Notes: generated by a model from the letters alone, not told the origin. DNA of 64,000 nucleotides from Arthrobacter sp. NicSoilB4 (GCF_019977335.1 NZ_AP024653.1:2418001-2482000); one strand, 5' to 3'; shown: positions 44,501 to 52,904, counted from the first letter of the stretch. A program made the numbers and translations.

Positions 44501-46273
44501 ATGGCGGCGGACACCGAATACATCGTGGCCTACAAGAGCACCACCGGATCGTACTCCGCAACGTTGAACGGGTTCGGGTCCGGACTGAGGGTCGGGAACC
44601 TGAGAGCGGCGTCGGACTCCGGGGCGTTCTCGTACACGGCAGATTTCCCCAGTGCCCGTTCCGGCGCCAGCTACCTGGTGGACGTGGTGGTCCAGTACCC
44701 GGATCCGCCATTCGTGGCCGGCGCGCAGGCACCACTTCCCGGGTCCTCGAGTGTTGCCCTCGATGCCGCGGTCTCCGCCACCTTGTCCAAGCCTGCGTCG
44801 GGTGTGACGCTGGTCCTGACCGGTCCGGACTCCGCCGAGGTGCCAGGCACGGCGGCTTATGACGCGCCGACGAGCAGGGTCACCTTCACGCCGTCGTCCC
44901 CGCTGGCGGCGGCCACCACCTACACGGCCACACTGGCCGCCACCTCCGCGACGGGGCAGCAGCTCGGCGGCGGCACGTGGACCTTCACCACAGTTCCGGT
45001 TCCGCGGGCCGACGGCGTGTGCCCGTGTTCGCTGTACCAGGACTCCGTGACGCCCGGCGGCCCGGAATTCAATGACGGGGTGCCCCTGACGCTCGGGGTG
45101 CGTTTCGCCAGCAGCTCCCCCGGCAAGGTCACCGGCATCCGCTACTACAAGTCGGCGGGCAACACCGGAACCCATACCGGCGCGCTGTACACCGTCGGCG
45201 GCCAGCAGCTGGCTTCCGTCACGTTCACCGGTGAATCCTCCGCCGGGTGGCAGACCGGCACGTTCAGCCAGCCCGTGGACATTGCGGCGGACACTGAATA
45301 CGTGGCCGCCTACCGCACGCCCACGGGAGTGTATTCGGCAGTAGGGGGCGGCTTTGGCTCAGGCATCACCCGCGGGCCGCTGCGCGCGGCGTATGACTCC
45401 GGGGCGTTCACCTACAACGGCGATTTCCCGTCAGCTTCCTCGACCGCGAGTTATCTGGTGGATGTGGACTTCACCGCGACAGTGCCGCCGCTCAGTGTCA
45501 CAGCCCAGGTGCCGGCGGCAGATTCCCTCGGCTTCCCGGTGGCATCGAAACCGGCAGTGACGCTGTCGGCGCCGATCCAGGCCGGGTTCACGTTCGCACT
45601 GTCCGCCAATGGTGCCGCCGTCGCGGGCACATCCGCCCTCTCGACGGACGCCCGGACCATCACCTTCTCGCCGGCAGAGCCACTGCCGACGGCCACCGTG
45701 ATGTCCGCGAGCGTCGGTAATGTCGTCTCCGCCCAAGGCGCCGCGCTGGCGCCGCTCAGCTGGCAGTTCACGACATTCAACCCCAGCGGACCCGGACAGT
45801 CACTGTTCGGGCCCCTGCTGCCGGCGGTGCCCGCCGCGTCCGGGGACAATTCGTCCATTGAGCTCGGCACCGCCTTCGCGGCGTCGACTGCTGGCAATGC
45901 CACCGGTGTGAGGTTCTACAAGGGCACGGGCAACACCGGAACGCATGTCGGCTCGCTGTGGAATGCCGCCGGGGAGCGGCTGGCCGAAGTGACCTTCACG
46001 GACGAGTCAGCCACCGGCTGGCAAACAGCCTCGTTCCCGTCTCCCGTCGCGCTCGAACCGGGACAGGGCTACGTGGTGTCGTACCTGGCGCCCAACGGCA
46101 ACTATGCCTACACTCCGGCGTTCTTCGCGGAGCCCTGGATCAATGGCGTCCTGTCGGCGCCGGGCCCGAACAACGGCCGGTACCAGTACGGTTCCGGGGG
46201 TTCCATGCCGGCGAACTCCTGGAACGCCACCAACTACTTCGTCGACATCGTCTTCACACCCGCAGCCCCCTGA
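41525..46273 (+). CDS. Large secreted protein: N,N-dimethylformamidase-like region, Ig-like domains, four DUF4082 domains
   Basis: A 1,582-residue exported protein. A signal peptide spans about 1-43 (ending PAASAAD). Residues about 80-545 resemble the C-terminal domain of the N,N-dimethylformamidase beta subunit (GRAYKISYNRPV, LSVGHDEYW). A bacterial Ig-like domain follows (545-637). Then DUF4082 modules at about 641-793, 903-1057, 1161-1316 and 1424-1582 alternate with SbsA-type Ig-like domains (800-897, 1060-1158, 1322-1418). Each DUF4082 carries VRFYKS/G-x-x-NTGTHxGxLW. ATG 41525 has AGGAG five bases upstream. No sortase or membrane anchor is seen. DUF4082 modules probably bind or scaffold carbohydrate, which is inferred. 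Confidence 0.85.
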   Translation: MSVSATGRTLKSLRRVVLPLAVALMAALLPVAAVPALLPAASAADPCSPLLNAVACENSKPGAPPEEWDISGAGDPDIQGFSTEISVNAGQPINFKVDTTAASYTIGIYRTGWYQGLGARKIADVTPSAFRQVQPQCLSDVTTELYDCGTWAVSATWQVPAAAVSGVYVALLTRPDTGGQSHITFVVRADGSRSNVVFQTSDTSWQAYNSYGGSNFYEGAGNGRAYKISYNRPVNTRGAVNGRDFYFSNEYPLVRFLEKNGYDVSYLSGVDTDRNGGQLLNHKVFLSVGHDEYWSGAQRANVEAARDAGVNLQFLSGNEMYWRTRMDPSPVDGAAGRTITSYKETWANAKIDPSSGWTGTWRDPRYAAPANGGGLPENALTGTMYVSNFTDLPITVSAAEGKSRLWRNTSLAALAAGSSAALAPHTVGYESNEDLDNGFRPAGLIRLSTTTGATPQYLQDFGNKVEPGNTTHNMTMYRAPSGALVFSAGTVQWTWGLDQEHDGEGGPADPRMQQAQINLLADMGAQPATRDTALSPASASTDTAGPTVTISVPAEGTTIPHGTAVTVSGTAGDTGGIVAGVEVSTDGGTTWHPAQGRQSWTYTYIQKGLATASLKVRAMDDSANIGAPSTRNLQLTGPYSVFGQQVPEVPDAQDGGAYELGMNISPSADGFITGVRFYKSTANTGTHTGSLWSATGQRLATATFTSETASGWQKVRFSQPVAVTAGQKYVASYTAPNGRYASKEYQWASFGLADPPLTVAGGFGSPPAGVYAGPGSFPSNSYNNGNYFVDALFDTVDTSDLTASGHWPLDGSSSVPQATTVGAVFSKAVAEPSVQLTVKANGATVAGTTGYDSALRKVTFTPAAGLERGTTYTATLSATAASGGTLTSGATWSFTTVVAPPVPGTCPCSFYDDAVVPGIQEVRDGVPLTLGVRFASAAAGTVTGVRFYKSAGNTGTHTGTLFTVSGQQLATVTFANETTSGWQTANFNQPVAMAADTEYIVAYKSTTGSYSATLNGFGSGLRVGNLRAASDSGAFSYTADFPSARSGASYLVDVVVQYPDPPFVAGAQAPLPGSSSVALDAAVSATLSKPASGVTLVLTGPDSAEVPGTAAYDAPTSRVTFTPSSPLAAATTYTATLAATSATGQQLGGGTWTFTTVPVPRADGVCPCSLYQDSVTPGGPEFNDGVPLTLGVRFASSSPGKVTGIRYYKSAGNTGTHTGALYTVGGQQLASVTFTGESSAGWQTGTFSQPVDIAADTEYVAAYRTPTGVYSAVGGGFGSGITRGPLRAAYDSGAFTYNGDFPSASSTASYLVDVDFTATVPPLSVTAQVPAADSLGFPVASKPAVTLSAPIQAGFTFALSANGAAVAGTSALSTDARTITFSPAEPLPTATVMSASVGNVVSAQGAALAPLSWQFTTFNPSGPGQSLFGPLLPAVPAASGDNSSIELGTAFAASTAGNATGVRFYKGTGNTGTHVGSLWNAAGERLAEVTFTDESATGWQTASFPSPVALEPGQGYVVSYLAPNGNYAYTPAFFAEPWINGVLSAPGPNNGRYQYGSGGSMPANSWNATNYFVDIVFTPAAP

Positions 46274-46278
46274 TCCAT

Positions 46279-46334
46279 CGATTGCTCCGTAACCGCCCCA
46301 TAGGGGCGTGAAAACGGCGGTTACGGAGCAATCG
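46279..46334. repeat. REP-like palindrome, copy 1
   Basis: Nineteen-base arms (46279-46297 and 46316-46334; CGATTGCTCCGTAACCGCC and complement) pair perfectly. The loop region can form a second small hairpin (CGCCCC-ATA-GGGGCG) if the base of the stem opens. The right arm is followed by ACGGGTGT, shared with copy 2. It starts six bases after the stop of the secreted-protein gene and may terminate it. Confidence 0.85.
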
Positions 46335-46426
46335 ACGGGTGTTGGGGGCAGGACCGCGGGCCCTGAGCGGCGGCAGTCCCTGCGGGAATGCCCGCCCACT
46401 TGGCGGTGTTCCCTGTCCCACTCCAT

Positions 46427-46482
46427 CGATTGCTCCACAACCGCCCTTTTGAGGCTTGATAACGGCAGTTATGGAGCAATCG
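46427..46482. repeat. REP-like palindrome, copy 2
   Basis: Arms 46427-46445 and 46464-46482 match copy 1 with a few substitutions. Two arm positions give C-A mismatches on the plus strand but G-U pairs in a minus-strand transcript. This fits a terminator for the TolB-like gene ending at 46515. It has the same overall length (56 bases) and the same ACGGGTGT flank as copy 1. Confidence 0.85.
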
Positions 46483-46514
46483 ACGGGTGTCGGGGGCAGT
46501 GCGGAGGAGTCCGG

Positions 46515-47543
46515 TCAGCGGACCACTGACGGGGACCAGGCGTGCTCGATAAAGATGGAGGAGCGGGAAGCAGGGTCCGTGTTGATCTGCCAGATGTCGC
46601 TGTCACCCGCGGCGCCTTCGCGGGCGAGCCCGTACAGCAGGGTCTGGTCGTCCAGCCATTCGATCTGGTCGTCCACGCTGCGTGGTTCGGACAGCACGGT
46701 TTCACTGCCGGTGGCCAGGTCCAGGACCGCGGCACGCCAATGCGGGGTCAGCGTTCCCCCGGTGTTCTTCTTGTACGCAATCCGGGTGCCGTCGGGCGAA
46801 AGCGACGGACACTCCACGCCGTCGTGGATTGCCGTGAGCGTGCGCGCCGAAATGCTTCCCTTGACCAGCCAGATGCGGCCCGATGATGCCGCCGTCGCGA
46901 AGAACGTGTCGCTTTCGCCCGGCGCGAAGGTCACGCCCCAGATGTTGCGGTCTGCCGCGGTGATCCGGGCGCCGTTGACCATCAGCGCGAAGTCCTCCAG
47001 GTTCCCGCTTCCGCCGCCGCCCCGCAGCGCGGTGATGGACGTCTCGGTCGAGAAGCCCGCAGTACCGTAGGAGTGTCCCGAGACAAACACCGTCGTGGAT
47101 ACCAAAGCGCTGCCCGGACTCATCCGTGCGCGGCTGGGAATTCCCGGCAGGGCCCAGCTGCCGGTCTGCTGCCATTGCGCGTTCAGCAGGACGGCTTCGA
47201 AGCTGGTCACCAGACCGCGGTTAGTCTTTAGGCAGACGATGTTTTGCACTGTGCCGTACACCCTGTCGCAGGCCACCGACGCCAATGCCCGCTCGCCGGC
47301 AGGATTAGAAAGCGGGACGGTGCCGATCATTCCGTAGCCCTGGCCGGGCGCGGTGTTGCGGAACAGTACCGAAGCCCTGGTCAGGACAGCGGTGTCGGAT
47401 GCCACCCGCGCCGTCGATGCAGCCGCCTTGCTCTCCTGGAAGCGCCCGAACGCAGTCGCGGCATAGGCTCCGGCGGCAGCGATGACCAGAGCCGTGATCA
47501 ACAGCAGAATCCCCCAGCGCGCCCTGCCCCCGGCGGGCGTCAA
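46515..47543 (-). CDS. TolB-like beta-propeller protein with membrane anchor
   Basis: A 342-residue protein with one N-terminal membrane segment (ILLLITALVIAAAGAYAATAF) and an extracytoplasmic domain with WD40-like/PD40 strands (CPSLSPDGTRIAYKK, SDIWQINTD). The start is taken as TTG 47543, which overlaps the upstream MFS stop as TTGA. The open frame continues to 47996 only as a shadow of the MFS gene. Six or so blades can be guessed, too few to be sure. It is probably exported and anchored. Its role is unknown and likely linked to the MFS partner. Confidence 0.72.
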   Translation of the reverse strand: MTPAGGRARWGILLLITALVIAAAGAYAATAFGRFQESKAAASTARVASDTAVLTRASVLFRNTAPGQGYGMIGTVPLSNPAGERALASVACDRVYGTVQNIVCLKTNRGLVTSFEAVLLNAQWQQTGSWALPGIPSRARMSPGSALVSTTVFVSGHSYGTAGFSTETSITALRGGGGSGNLEDFALMVNGARITAADRNIWGVTFAPGESDTFFATAASSGRIWLVKGSISARTLTAIHDGVECPSLSPDGTRIAYKKNTGGTLTPHWRAAVLDLATGSETVLSEPRSVDDQIEWLDDQTLLYGLAREGAAGDSDIWQINTDPASRSSIFIEHAWSPSVVR

Positions 47544-48847
47544 GCTGCCGGCCTCTGCAGCAGGCCGCCGCGCAGGATGAACCAGGACGCCACGACTCCG
47601 GCCCCAAGGCAAGTACCTGCCACCACCATCGCAACGGCGGGACCCAGCGCGAACCACAGGACACCGAAGCCCACGGAGGCGGTCATGCGGCTGAGTGCAA
47701 CCACTGTCTGGGCGGCGCCAAGGCCGGTGGCAAGCTTGTCCGGCGGAGACAGTTGGCTCGCCAGCGCCGACAGCACCCCGTCCGTGGCGGCGTAGAAAGC
47801 CCCGAGCAGAACCAGGCAGGCCACCGTCGGCCCGAATCCCCCGAGCGGCGCCGCGGCCAGCAGGTAACAGGCCAGCAGCGCGACGTGCCCGATGATAAAG
47901 ACCCGCGCCTTGCCCCAGCGGTCCGCGAGGCGTCCCAGCGGAATGGCGAGGACCAGGAACACCACGTTCGTGCCCACGTACAGTAGCGGAAACCATTGGA
48001 CGGCGAAGGAGTCCCGGTCCTGGAGCACCAGGTAGATGAAGCCGTCCCCCACCGTCAGCAGGCCAAGAATCCCGGCGGCGACCAAGAGCCGGCCAAGGCC
48101 CGGCTCACGCAGCAGGCGCCAGCGGAATCCCCACGCCGGCCTGGTATTGCCGTCCTGCCCTCCGCTGTCCGGTCCCGCCCTGCCAGTCCGCCGGGTTCTA
48201 AGGTTCGGCACCAGGAGCGTCAGCACTGCGACGCCGATGGCAGCGAAGGCCAAGGACACGACAAACACGGTGCCGTATCCGTTCGGGATCAGCATCAGGA
48301 TGAGGAAGGCCAGCAGCGGACCGCCCGCCGCCCCTATGTTGTCCAGCATCCGGTGCACCCCGAAATGCCGCGCCAGATATTCAGGCTGGGCTGACACGGC
48401 GATCAAAGCGTCGCGCGGGGCGGTGCGGATGCCTTTGCCAATCCGGTCGGCGGTCACGACGGCGGTGAGGGCCCAGAACCCGCCAGCGAAAAGAAGGCCG
48501 ATCCGGGCCACCATTGAGAGGCCGTAGCCGGCGACGGCCACGCCTTTGGGGCGCCCGATGCGGTCGGAAGCATAGCCCGCAGCCATCCGGACAATGGCAC
48601 TCGCGCCCTGGTTGATGCCGTCAAGAAATCCGAAGGCAATGGTGGACAGGCCGAGGAACCCGGTGATGTACAGGGGCAGGATGGCGGACACGGATTCGGA
48701 GGAGACATCCGTGAGCATGCTCACCACGCCCAGCCAGATGATCACCGGGGAGAGGCGGAAGGGCCTTTTCACGGGTTCGACGGCGTCCGGCTCCAACGCC
48801 TGCAGGTCCTTCTTGCCGCCGTTGCGGTCCGACATGGAGATATACAT
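47540..48847 (-). CDS. MFS transporter
   Basis: A 435-residue permease with 12 membrane segments. Motif A-like loops are ASDRIGRPKGVAVAGYG and GRLADRWGKARVF. The family is close to uncharacterised actinobacterial MFS exporters. ATG 48847 has GGGGGA seven bases upstream. It begins four bases after the stop of the small secreted protein and is coupled to the TolB-like gene by TTGA, so the three genes form one operon. Substrate is unknown. Confidence 0.87.
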   Translation of the reverse strand: MYISMSDRNGGKKDLQALEPDAVEPVKRPFRLSPVIIWLGVVSMLTDVSSESVSAILPLYITGFLGLSTIAFGFLDGINQGASAIVRMAAGYASDRIGRPKGVAVAGYGLSMVARIGLLFAGGFWALTAVVTADRIGKGIRTAPRDALIAVSAQPEYLARHFGVHRMLDNIGAAGGPLLAFLILMLIPNGYGTVFVVSLAFAAIGVAVLTLLVPNLRTRRTGRAGPDSGGQDGNTRPAWGFRWRLLREPGLGRLLVAAGILGLLTVGDGFIYLVLQDRDSFAVQWFPLLYVGTNVVFLVLAIPLGRLADRWGKARVFIIGHVALLACYLLAAAPLGGFGPTVACLVLLGAFYAATDGVLSALASQLSPPDKLATGLGAAQTVVALSRMTASVGFGVLWFALGPAVAMVVAGTCLGAGVVASWFILRGGLLQRPAA

Positions 48848-48851
48848 TGCG

Positions 48852-49547
48852 CTATCCCCCTGCCGCCGCGTGCAGGTTTCCCAGGAGCATGAACCGTGTG
48901 CCGCCCGTGCCGGTGGTGGAGGCCGTGAGGGTCACCGAGTCAGCGCCCCGGCCGAACCGCAGGGCCCGTTCTCCGGCCGCGGCGGGCACGGGTTCGGACC
49001 AGAATCCCAGGCCGCCCAGGACCTGCTGAAAGTGCCCTGCCACCGAGTCCTGGCTCAGGCTGGCGATCCCGTCGGCGGCCACCTGCAGGGATTCCTCTGC
49101 CGGGGAGACCGACGTCGAGCCGACCACCGTTCCCTCCGGGAAGCGGAGTGCGTCGGCGGGAAACCCGTCCACGATCTTGCCTTGGGCTGATGCCGCGGCC
49201 GGCAGCGGCATGCTGATGAGGGACGCGGGCGGAGAGGGCGCGGGCAGACCCGTCGGGGCCGCACTCACGGGCGGAAGGACTTCACGGCCCGCGGGTGCAG
49301 CGGACGAGCCATCGGTTGAACCGCCCGTCGGACTGGGCGCACTGTCGGCGGCACCTGTGGGGGCGGCCGTTGCGTCAGTCGTGCCCGGGTCTGCGGTGGA
49401 CACGGCGGCCGGCGGGCTGCTGCCGGCAGGTGCCACAGCCTGCGACGTCGAAGGCTCTCCGGCCGTCATCTGGTCCAGTACGACGGCGGTGCCTCCCAGG
49501 ATCGCCGCTACGCCGACACCCGCGATGACAAGCCGCTTGGCTTTCAC
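48852..49547 (-). CDS. Membrane-anchored or secreted hypothetical protein
   Basis: A 231-residue protein with an N-terminal hydrophobic helix (LVIAGVGVAAILGGTAVVL). A Thr/Ser/Pro/Ala-rich linker (about 30-115) and a compact C-terminal domain of about 110 residues follow. The layout suggests an exported domain held by a flexible stalk. I do not recognise the domain. First gene of the operon with the MFS and TolB-like genes; all three put material in or outside the membrane. Confidence 0.75.
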   Translation of the reverse strand: MKAKRLVIAGVGVAAILGGTAVVLDQMTAGEPSTSQAVAPAGSSPPAAVSTADPGTTDATAAPTGAADSAPSPTGGSTDGSSAAPAGREVLPPVSAAPTGLPAPSPPASLISMPLPAAASAQGKIVDGFPADALRFPEGTVVGSTSVSPAEESLQVAADGIASLSQDSVAGHFQQVLGGLGFWSEPVPAAAGERALRFGRGADSVTLTASTTGTGGTRFMLLGNLHAAAGG

Positions 49548-49677
49548 CGGCTGTTCCCTGCCCGGACGAAAGAATCAATTAAGACCATGGTTGTCATTCC
49601 CCTAGCACCCATCGCCACAGTCTTTCAGCGGGATGAGGGGAGCGTAAGAGTAGGACTACTTGTTTTAGGGGCGCCCG

Positions 49678-50661
49678 CTACCAGCGTCCGTTCCGTGGCC
49701 GGGGCTGGCAGACCGGGCACGAGTAGGAAGAACGGTTCATGAACTGGTCACGCCGGAGGATGCTGACCAGGCCTGCCTCGGCGCAGCGTTTGCATTCCTT
49801 GCCCTCCCGGCCGTAGGCGTTGAGCGACCGGTCGAAGTAGCCGGACGCCCCGTTGACGTTGACGTACAGCGAGTCGAAGCTGGTCCCGCCGGCCGCGAGG
49901 GCGTCGGTCATGACCTCGCGCGCGGCGTCGAGGACCCGCCCTGCTTCAGCCCGCCGGAGGGTGTCCGTGGGCCGGGCGAAGTGCAGCCGCGCCTTCCAGA
50001 GCGCCTCGTCCGCGTAGATGTTTCCGATGCCGGAGACGAGCCCCTGGTCCAGGAGGGCGCGTTTGAGCCCCGTTTTGCGTGTCCGGAGACGGCGGTAGAA
50101 CTCGTCGAAGGAGAAGTTGGGGTCCAGCGGGTCCCGCGCGATGTGCGAGGCTTCCTCGGCAATGAGCGGCAGGGGCGTTTCGGCGAGACCGCCGGGACCG
50201 CCGTCGGACGTGGGGATCAGCGAGGTGAGGAAGAGTCCGCCGAAGATCCGCTGGTCCACGAACCGGAGCTGCTCCGGCATGCCGACGGCGGGGCTGAGGC
50301 GCAGGCGGACTTTTAAGTGCTTTTCGTCCGCCACACCGGCGTCCTGCATGAGGAGCTGGCCGGACATGCCCAGGTGTGCCATGAGAGCCACGCCGGGTGC
50401 GGAAGTTTCGGCCGCGCCGCCACCAGGGTCCGCCGCGGGGGTCTCCGCAAAGGTGTCTGCCAGCGGCATCCAGAGGAATTTCCCGCGCCGGACCACGTCC
50501 AGGACCCGGGCGCCTTCGAGGTTGCCCGCGAAGTCCTCCGGGCCGAGCGCGTGGCGGCGGACGGAGCGCGGATCCACCACCTCAACAGCGGTGATGGTCC
50601 GGCCCCGCACCCAGCTCACCAGGCCGCGGCGGACAACTTCGACCTCGGGCAGTTCCGGCAC
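49678..50661 (-). CDS. mutM: Formamidopyrimidine-DNA glycosylase
   Basis: A 327-residue bifunctional glycosylase/AP lyase that removes oxidised purines. The N-terminus [13 protein letters not shown] carries catalytic Pro2 and Glu3. The C-terminal zinc finger has CKRC and CPVCQ. An insert near 80-100 is longer than in E. coli. The start is GTG 50661, nine bases after the rnc stop. In most relatives smc follows directly. Here an 8-kb island intervenes. Confidence 0.96.
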   Translation of the reverse strand: MPELPEVEVVRRGLVSWVRGRTITAVEVVDPRSVRRHALGPEDFAGNLEGARVLDVVRRGKFLWMPLADTFAETPAADPGGGAAETSAPGVALMAHLGMSGQLLMQDAGVADEKHLKVRLRLSPAVGMPEQLRFVDQRIFGGLFLTSLIPTSDGGPGGLAETPLPLIAEEASHIARDPLDPNFSFDEFYRRLRTRKTGLKRALLDQGLVSGIGNIYADEALWKARLHFARPTDTLRRAEAGRVLDAAREVMTDALAAGGTSFDSLYVNVNGASGYFDRSLNAYGREGKECKRCAEAGLVSILRRDQFMNRSSYSCPVCQPRPRNGRW

Positions 50662-50670
50662 GGTGCGTGC

Positions 50671-51444
50671 CTAGGCGCCGGTCTGGGACTGCAGCTGCTG
50701 GGCGTCGGGACCAGCGGATTCGGCCGGCGGCGCTTCCGGAGCGGCTGCTTCCGGAGTCACCGTCGACGGCGCCGACAACCGGCGCCATGCATCCGCGGCA
50801 GCTTCCTGCTCGGCTTCCTTTTTGGAATTGCCCGAGCCGGAGCCGTAGTCATTGCCGCCGATCCGAAGGATGGCTTCGAAGGTCCGGGCGTGGTCCGGCC
50901 CTGAGCCCTCGACTGCGTAATTGATCGTGCCAAGCTGGCGGCTGGCCGCCAGCTCCTGGATGCTCGTCTTCCAGTCGGTGCCGGCGCCGAGCGCGGCAGC
51001 GTCCTTCAAGAGCGGCCCGATCAGGCGCATGACCAGCTGGCGTGCCGTCTCGATGTCGTTGGAGACGTAGGTGGCGCCGATCAGCGCCTCCATGGTGTCC
51101 GCGAGGATGGACGCCTTGTTCTTGCCCTCGGTGAGCTTTTCGCCCTGTCCAAGATAGATGTATTCACCAAGACCGATGCTGCGGCCGATGCCTGCGAGAG
51201 CCCGGGTGCTCACGACGGCGGAGCGGCGCTTGGCCAGTTCCCCCTCGGGCAGGGTGGGGTTATCGCGGTACAGTGCGTCGGTGACCGAGAACCCCAGAAT
51301 GGAGTCGCCCAGGAACTCGAGCCGTTCGTTGGTGGGGATGCCGCCGTTTTCGTAGGCGTAGGAACGGTGTGTGAGAGCAAGACGAAGCGTCCCGGCGTCA
51401 ATAGTGACACCGAGACGCTTCAGAAGCTCTTCAGTTGAAGACAT
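50671..51444 (-). CDS. rnc: Ribonuclease III
   Basis: A 257-residue dsRNA endonuclease that matures rRNA. The catalytic signature NERLEFLGDSILGF is intact, and a double-stranded-RNA-binding domain spans about 150-225 (DWKTSIQELAA, SGNSKKEAEQEAAADAW). The Ala/Pro-rich tail of about 30 residues is extra. ATG 51444 follows rpmF by 21 bases. It belongs to the DUF177-rpmF-rnc-mutM run. Confidence 0.96.
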   Translation of the reverse strand: MSSTEELLKRLGVTIDAGTLRLALTHRSYAYENGGIPTNERLEFLGDSILGFSVTDALYRDNPTLPEGELAKRRSAVVSTRALAGIGRSIGLGEYIYLGQGEKLTEGKNKASILADTMEALIGATYVSNDIETARQLVMRLIGPLLKDAAALGAGTDWKTSIQELAASRQLGTINYAVEGSGPDHARTFEAILRIGGNDYGSGSGNSKKEAEQEAAADAWRRLSAPSTVTPEAAAPEAPPAESAGPDAQQLQSQTGA

Positions 51445-51465
51445 CTTAGTCAGCCAGTTGGCGGA

Positions 51466-51669
51466 TTAGACGTCTGCGACCTTGCGGCCCTTGTATTCAA
51501 GGAACAGCGCGGTGCCAGCCGAGTCGGTAACGACCTTTGCCTGGTGCGGCAGGCTGTACGTGACCTGGCCGTTCTCGACAGTCTTCACCAGGTGGGGGGC
51601 AGTTGCCTTCCACTGGGAGCGGCGGGCGCGGGTATTCGAGCGAGACATTTTCCGCTTCGGGACAGCCAC
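51466..51669 (-). CDS. rpmF: 50S ribosomal protein L32
   Basis: A 67-residue L32 with the standard N-terminus [20 protein letters not shown]. It lacks the zinc-binding cysteine pairs (C-minus form), typical of zinc-independent variants. The start is GTG 51669. It lies 36 bases downstream of the YceD-like gene, the common arrangement in bacteria. Confidence 0.95.
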   Translation of the reverse strand: MAVPKRKMSRSNTRARRSQWKATAPHLVKTVENGQVTYSLPHQAKVVTDSAGTALFLEYKGRKVADV

Positions 51670-51705
51670 GGCTAACTCATTTCTCTCTAGTCCAACACTT
51701 ACAAA

Positions 51706-52230
51706 TCAGTTTTGCCGGTCAGGCTTAGCCAAGTCAGCTAGGGCAGCCCAGCGAGGATCTACGACCTCGTGGTGATGCCCCGGCTCGTCTTCCAGGCGAA
51801 CTCCACATTCGGAGCAAAGGCCCTGGCAGTCTTCCCGGCACACCGGCTGGAACGGCAGCATGGTTACAACTGCGTCCCGCAACACCGGCTCAAGATCGAT
51901 TAGATCGTGCTCGACTCGACGTTGCTCTTCTTCGTCTTCTTCATCCGAGAACTCAGCGTCCTCGTAGAAGAAAAGTTCTTGCACATTGACCTCGAGGTCA
52001 TACGCAAGGGGATCCAGGCATCGGCCGCACTCGCCGGTTACTTCGACGTTCGCGGTACCTGATACCAAAATTCCTTCGTGTACGGCCTCCAGCCGCAGAT
52101 CCAGCTCGACATCCGAGCCTTCCTGCACGCCAATGAGTGCCACACCAAGATCACTCGGTGCGGGTACATGTTCCGTCAGCGTCCGCATGCTTCCCGGACT
52201 GCGTCCGAGGTCCTTGACGTCGAACGCCAA
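51706..52230 (-). CDS. YceD/DUF177 family protein
   Basis: A 174-residue (or longer) protein of the DUF177 family, implicated in 23S rRNA accumulation in other organisms. The conserved cysteines C88/C91 (GECGRCLD) and CREDCQGLCSECG are present, with an acidic patch between. The nearest standard start is TTG 52230, which lacks a ribosome binding site and cuts into the conserved S-P-L-x-FD N-terminus. ATT 52254, in frame, has AGGAG five bases upstream and gives MKRDASSPLAFDVKDLG, so it may be the true start. Confidence 0.88.
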   Translation of the reverse strand: MAFDVKDLGRSPGSMRTLTEHVPAPSDLGVALIGVQEGSDVELDLRLEAVHEGILVSGTANVEVTGECGRCLDPLAYDLEVNVQELFFYEDAEFSDEEDEEEQRRVEHDLIDLEPVLRDAVVTMLPFQPVCREDCQGLCSECGVRLEDEPGHHHEVVDPRWAALADLAKPDRQN

Positions 52231-52433
52231 GGGCGAACTAGCATCTCGTTTAATGAGAACTCCTGTTGAACATATGACCGACGTACTATCTTAGCCTGAT
52301 CTTCCGGACGGACTCAAACCGGGCGCACGCCGGCGGTTCACACCGCGGACCGGCCCCGGCAAGGGCCGCGCACCGGCAGCAGGCCGCCGAGTACCGATCA
52401 AGCTTACCCTCTGCGCGGCGGGTCCTGGACCGG

Positions 52434-52904
52434 CTAGCCCGCGTGCAGCCGTTTCAGCACGGAACGGGGCACAAACTCGGACACATCGCCGCCCAGGGTG
52501 AACACTTCCTTGATCAAGGTCGAGGACAAGTGCAGGTAGTGGCTTTCGGCGGGCAGGAAGACCGTCTCGACGCCGGTGAGCTGGCGGTTCATCGTCGCCA
52601 TCGGCAGTTCGTAATCGAAATCTGACGAGGAACGGAGGCCCTTGACGATCGCGGAGACCCCGCGCTGGCGGCAGTACTCGGCGAGGAGCCCCTCCCCCAC
52701 GGGTTCCACCACAATTCCCCGCAGGGAGGCCAGGGTTTCCTTGGCCATATCGATCCGCTCTTCGAGCGTGAAGCGGTATTTCTTCGCGTAGTTCGTGGAG
52801 ACGCCCACGATGACCTCGTCGAAGAGGCCCGCGGCCCTGGCAATGACTTCCAGGTGGCCGTTGTGGATGGGGTCAAAGGAGCCAGGGCATACGGCGCGTC
52901 TCAT
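52434..52904 (-). CDS. coaD: Phosphopantetheine adenylyltransferase
   Basis: A 156-residue nucleotidyltransferase catalysing the penultimate step of CoA synthesis. CPGSFDPIHNGHLEVI holds the HxGH motif. The second motif is YLHLSSTLIKEV, corresponding to ISSTxxR/K. ATG 52904 is the start. rsmD, its usual partner, is separated here by three plus-strand genes. The gap 52255-52433 before the DUF177 gene shows no gene. Confidence 0.95.
   Translation of the reverse strand: MRRAVCPGSFDPIHNGHLEVIARAAGLFDEVIVGVSTNYAKKYRFTLEERIDMAKETLASLRGIVVEPVGEGLLAEYCRQRGVSAIVKGLRSSSDFDYELPMATMNRQLTGVETVFLPAESHYLHLSSTLIKEVFTLGGDVSEFVPRSVLKRLHAG

Noticed and set aside
46515..47996. Long 493-codon version of the TolB-like protein
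   Set aside because: The upstream part is a frame-shifted reading of the MFS gene. The TTG at 47543 with a 4-base overlap gives a sensible membrane anchor at the N-terminus.
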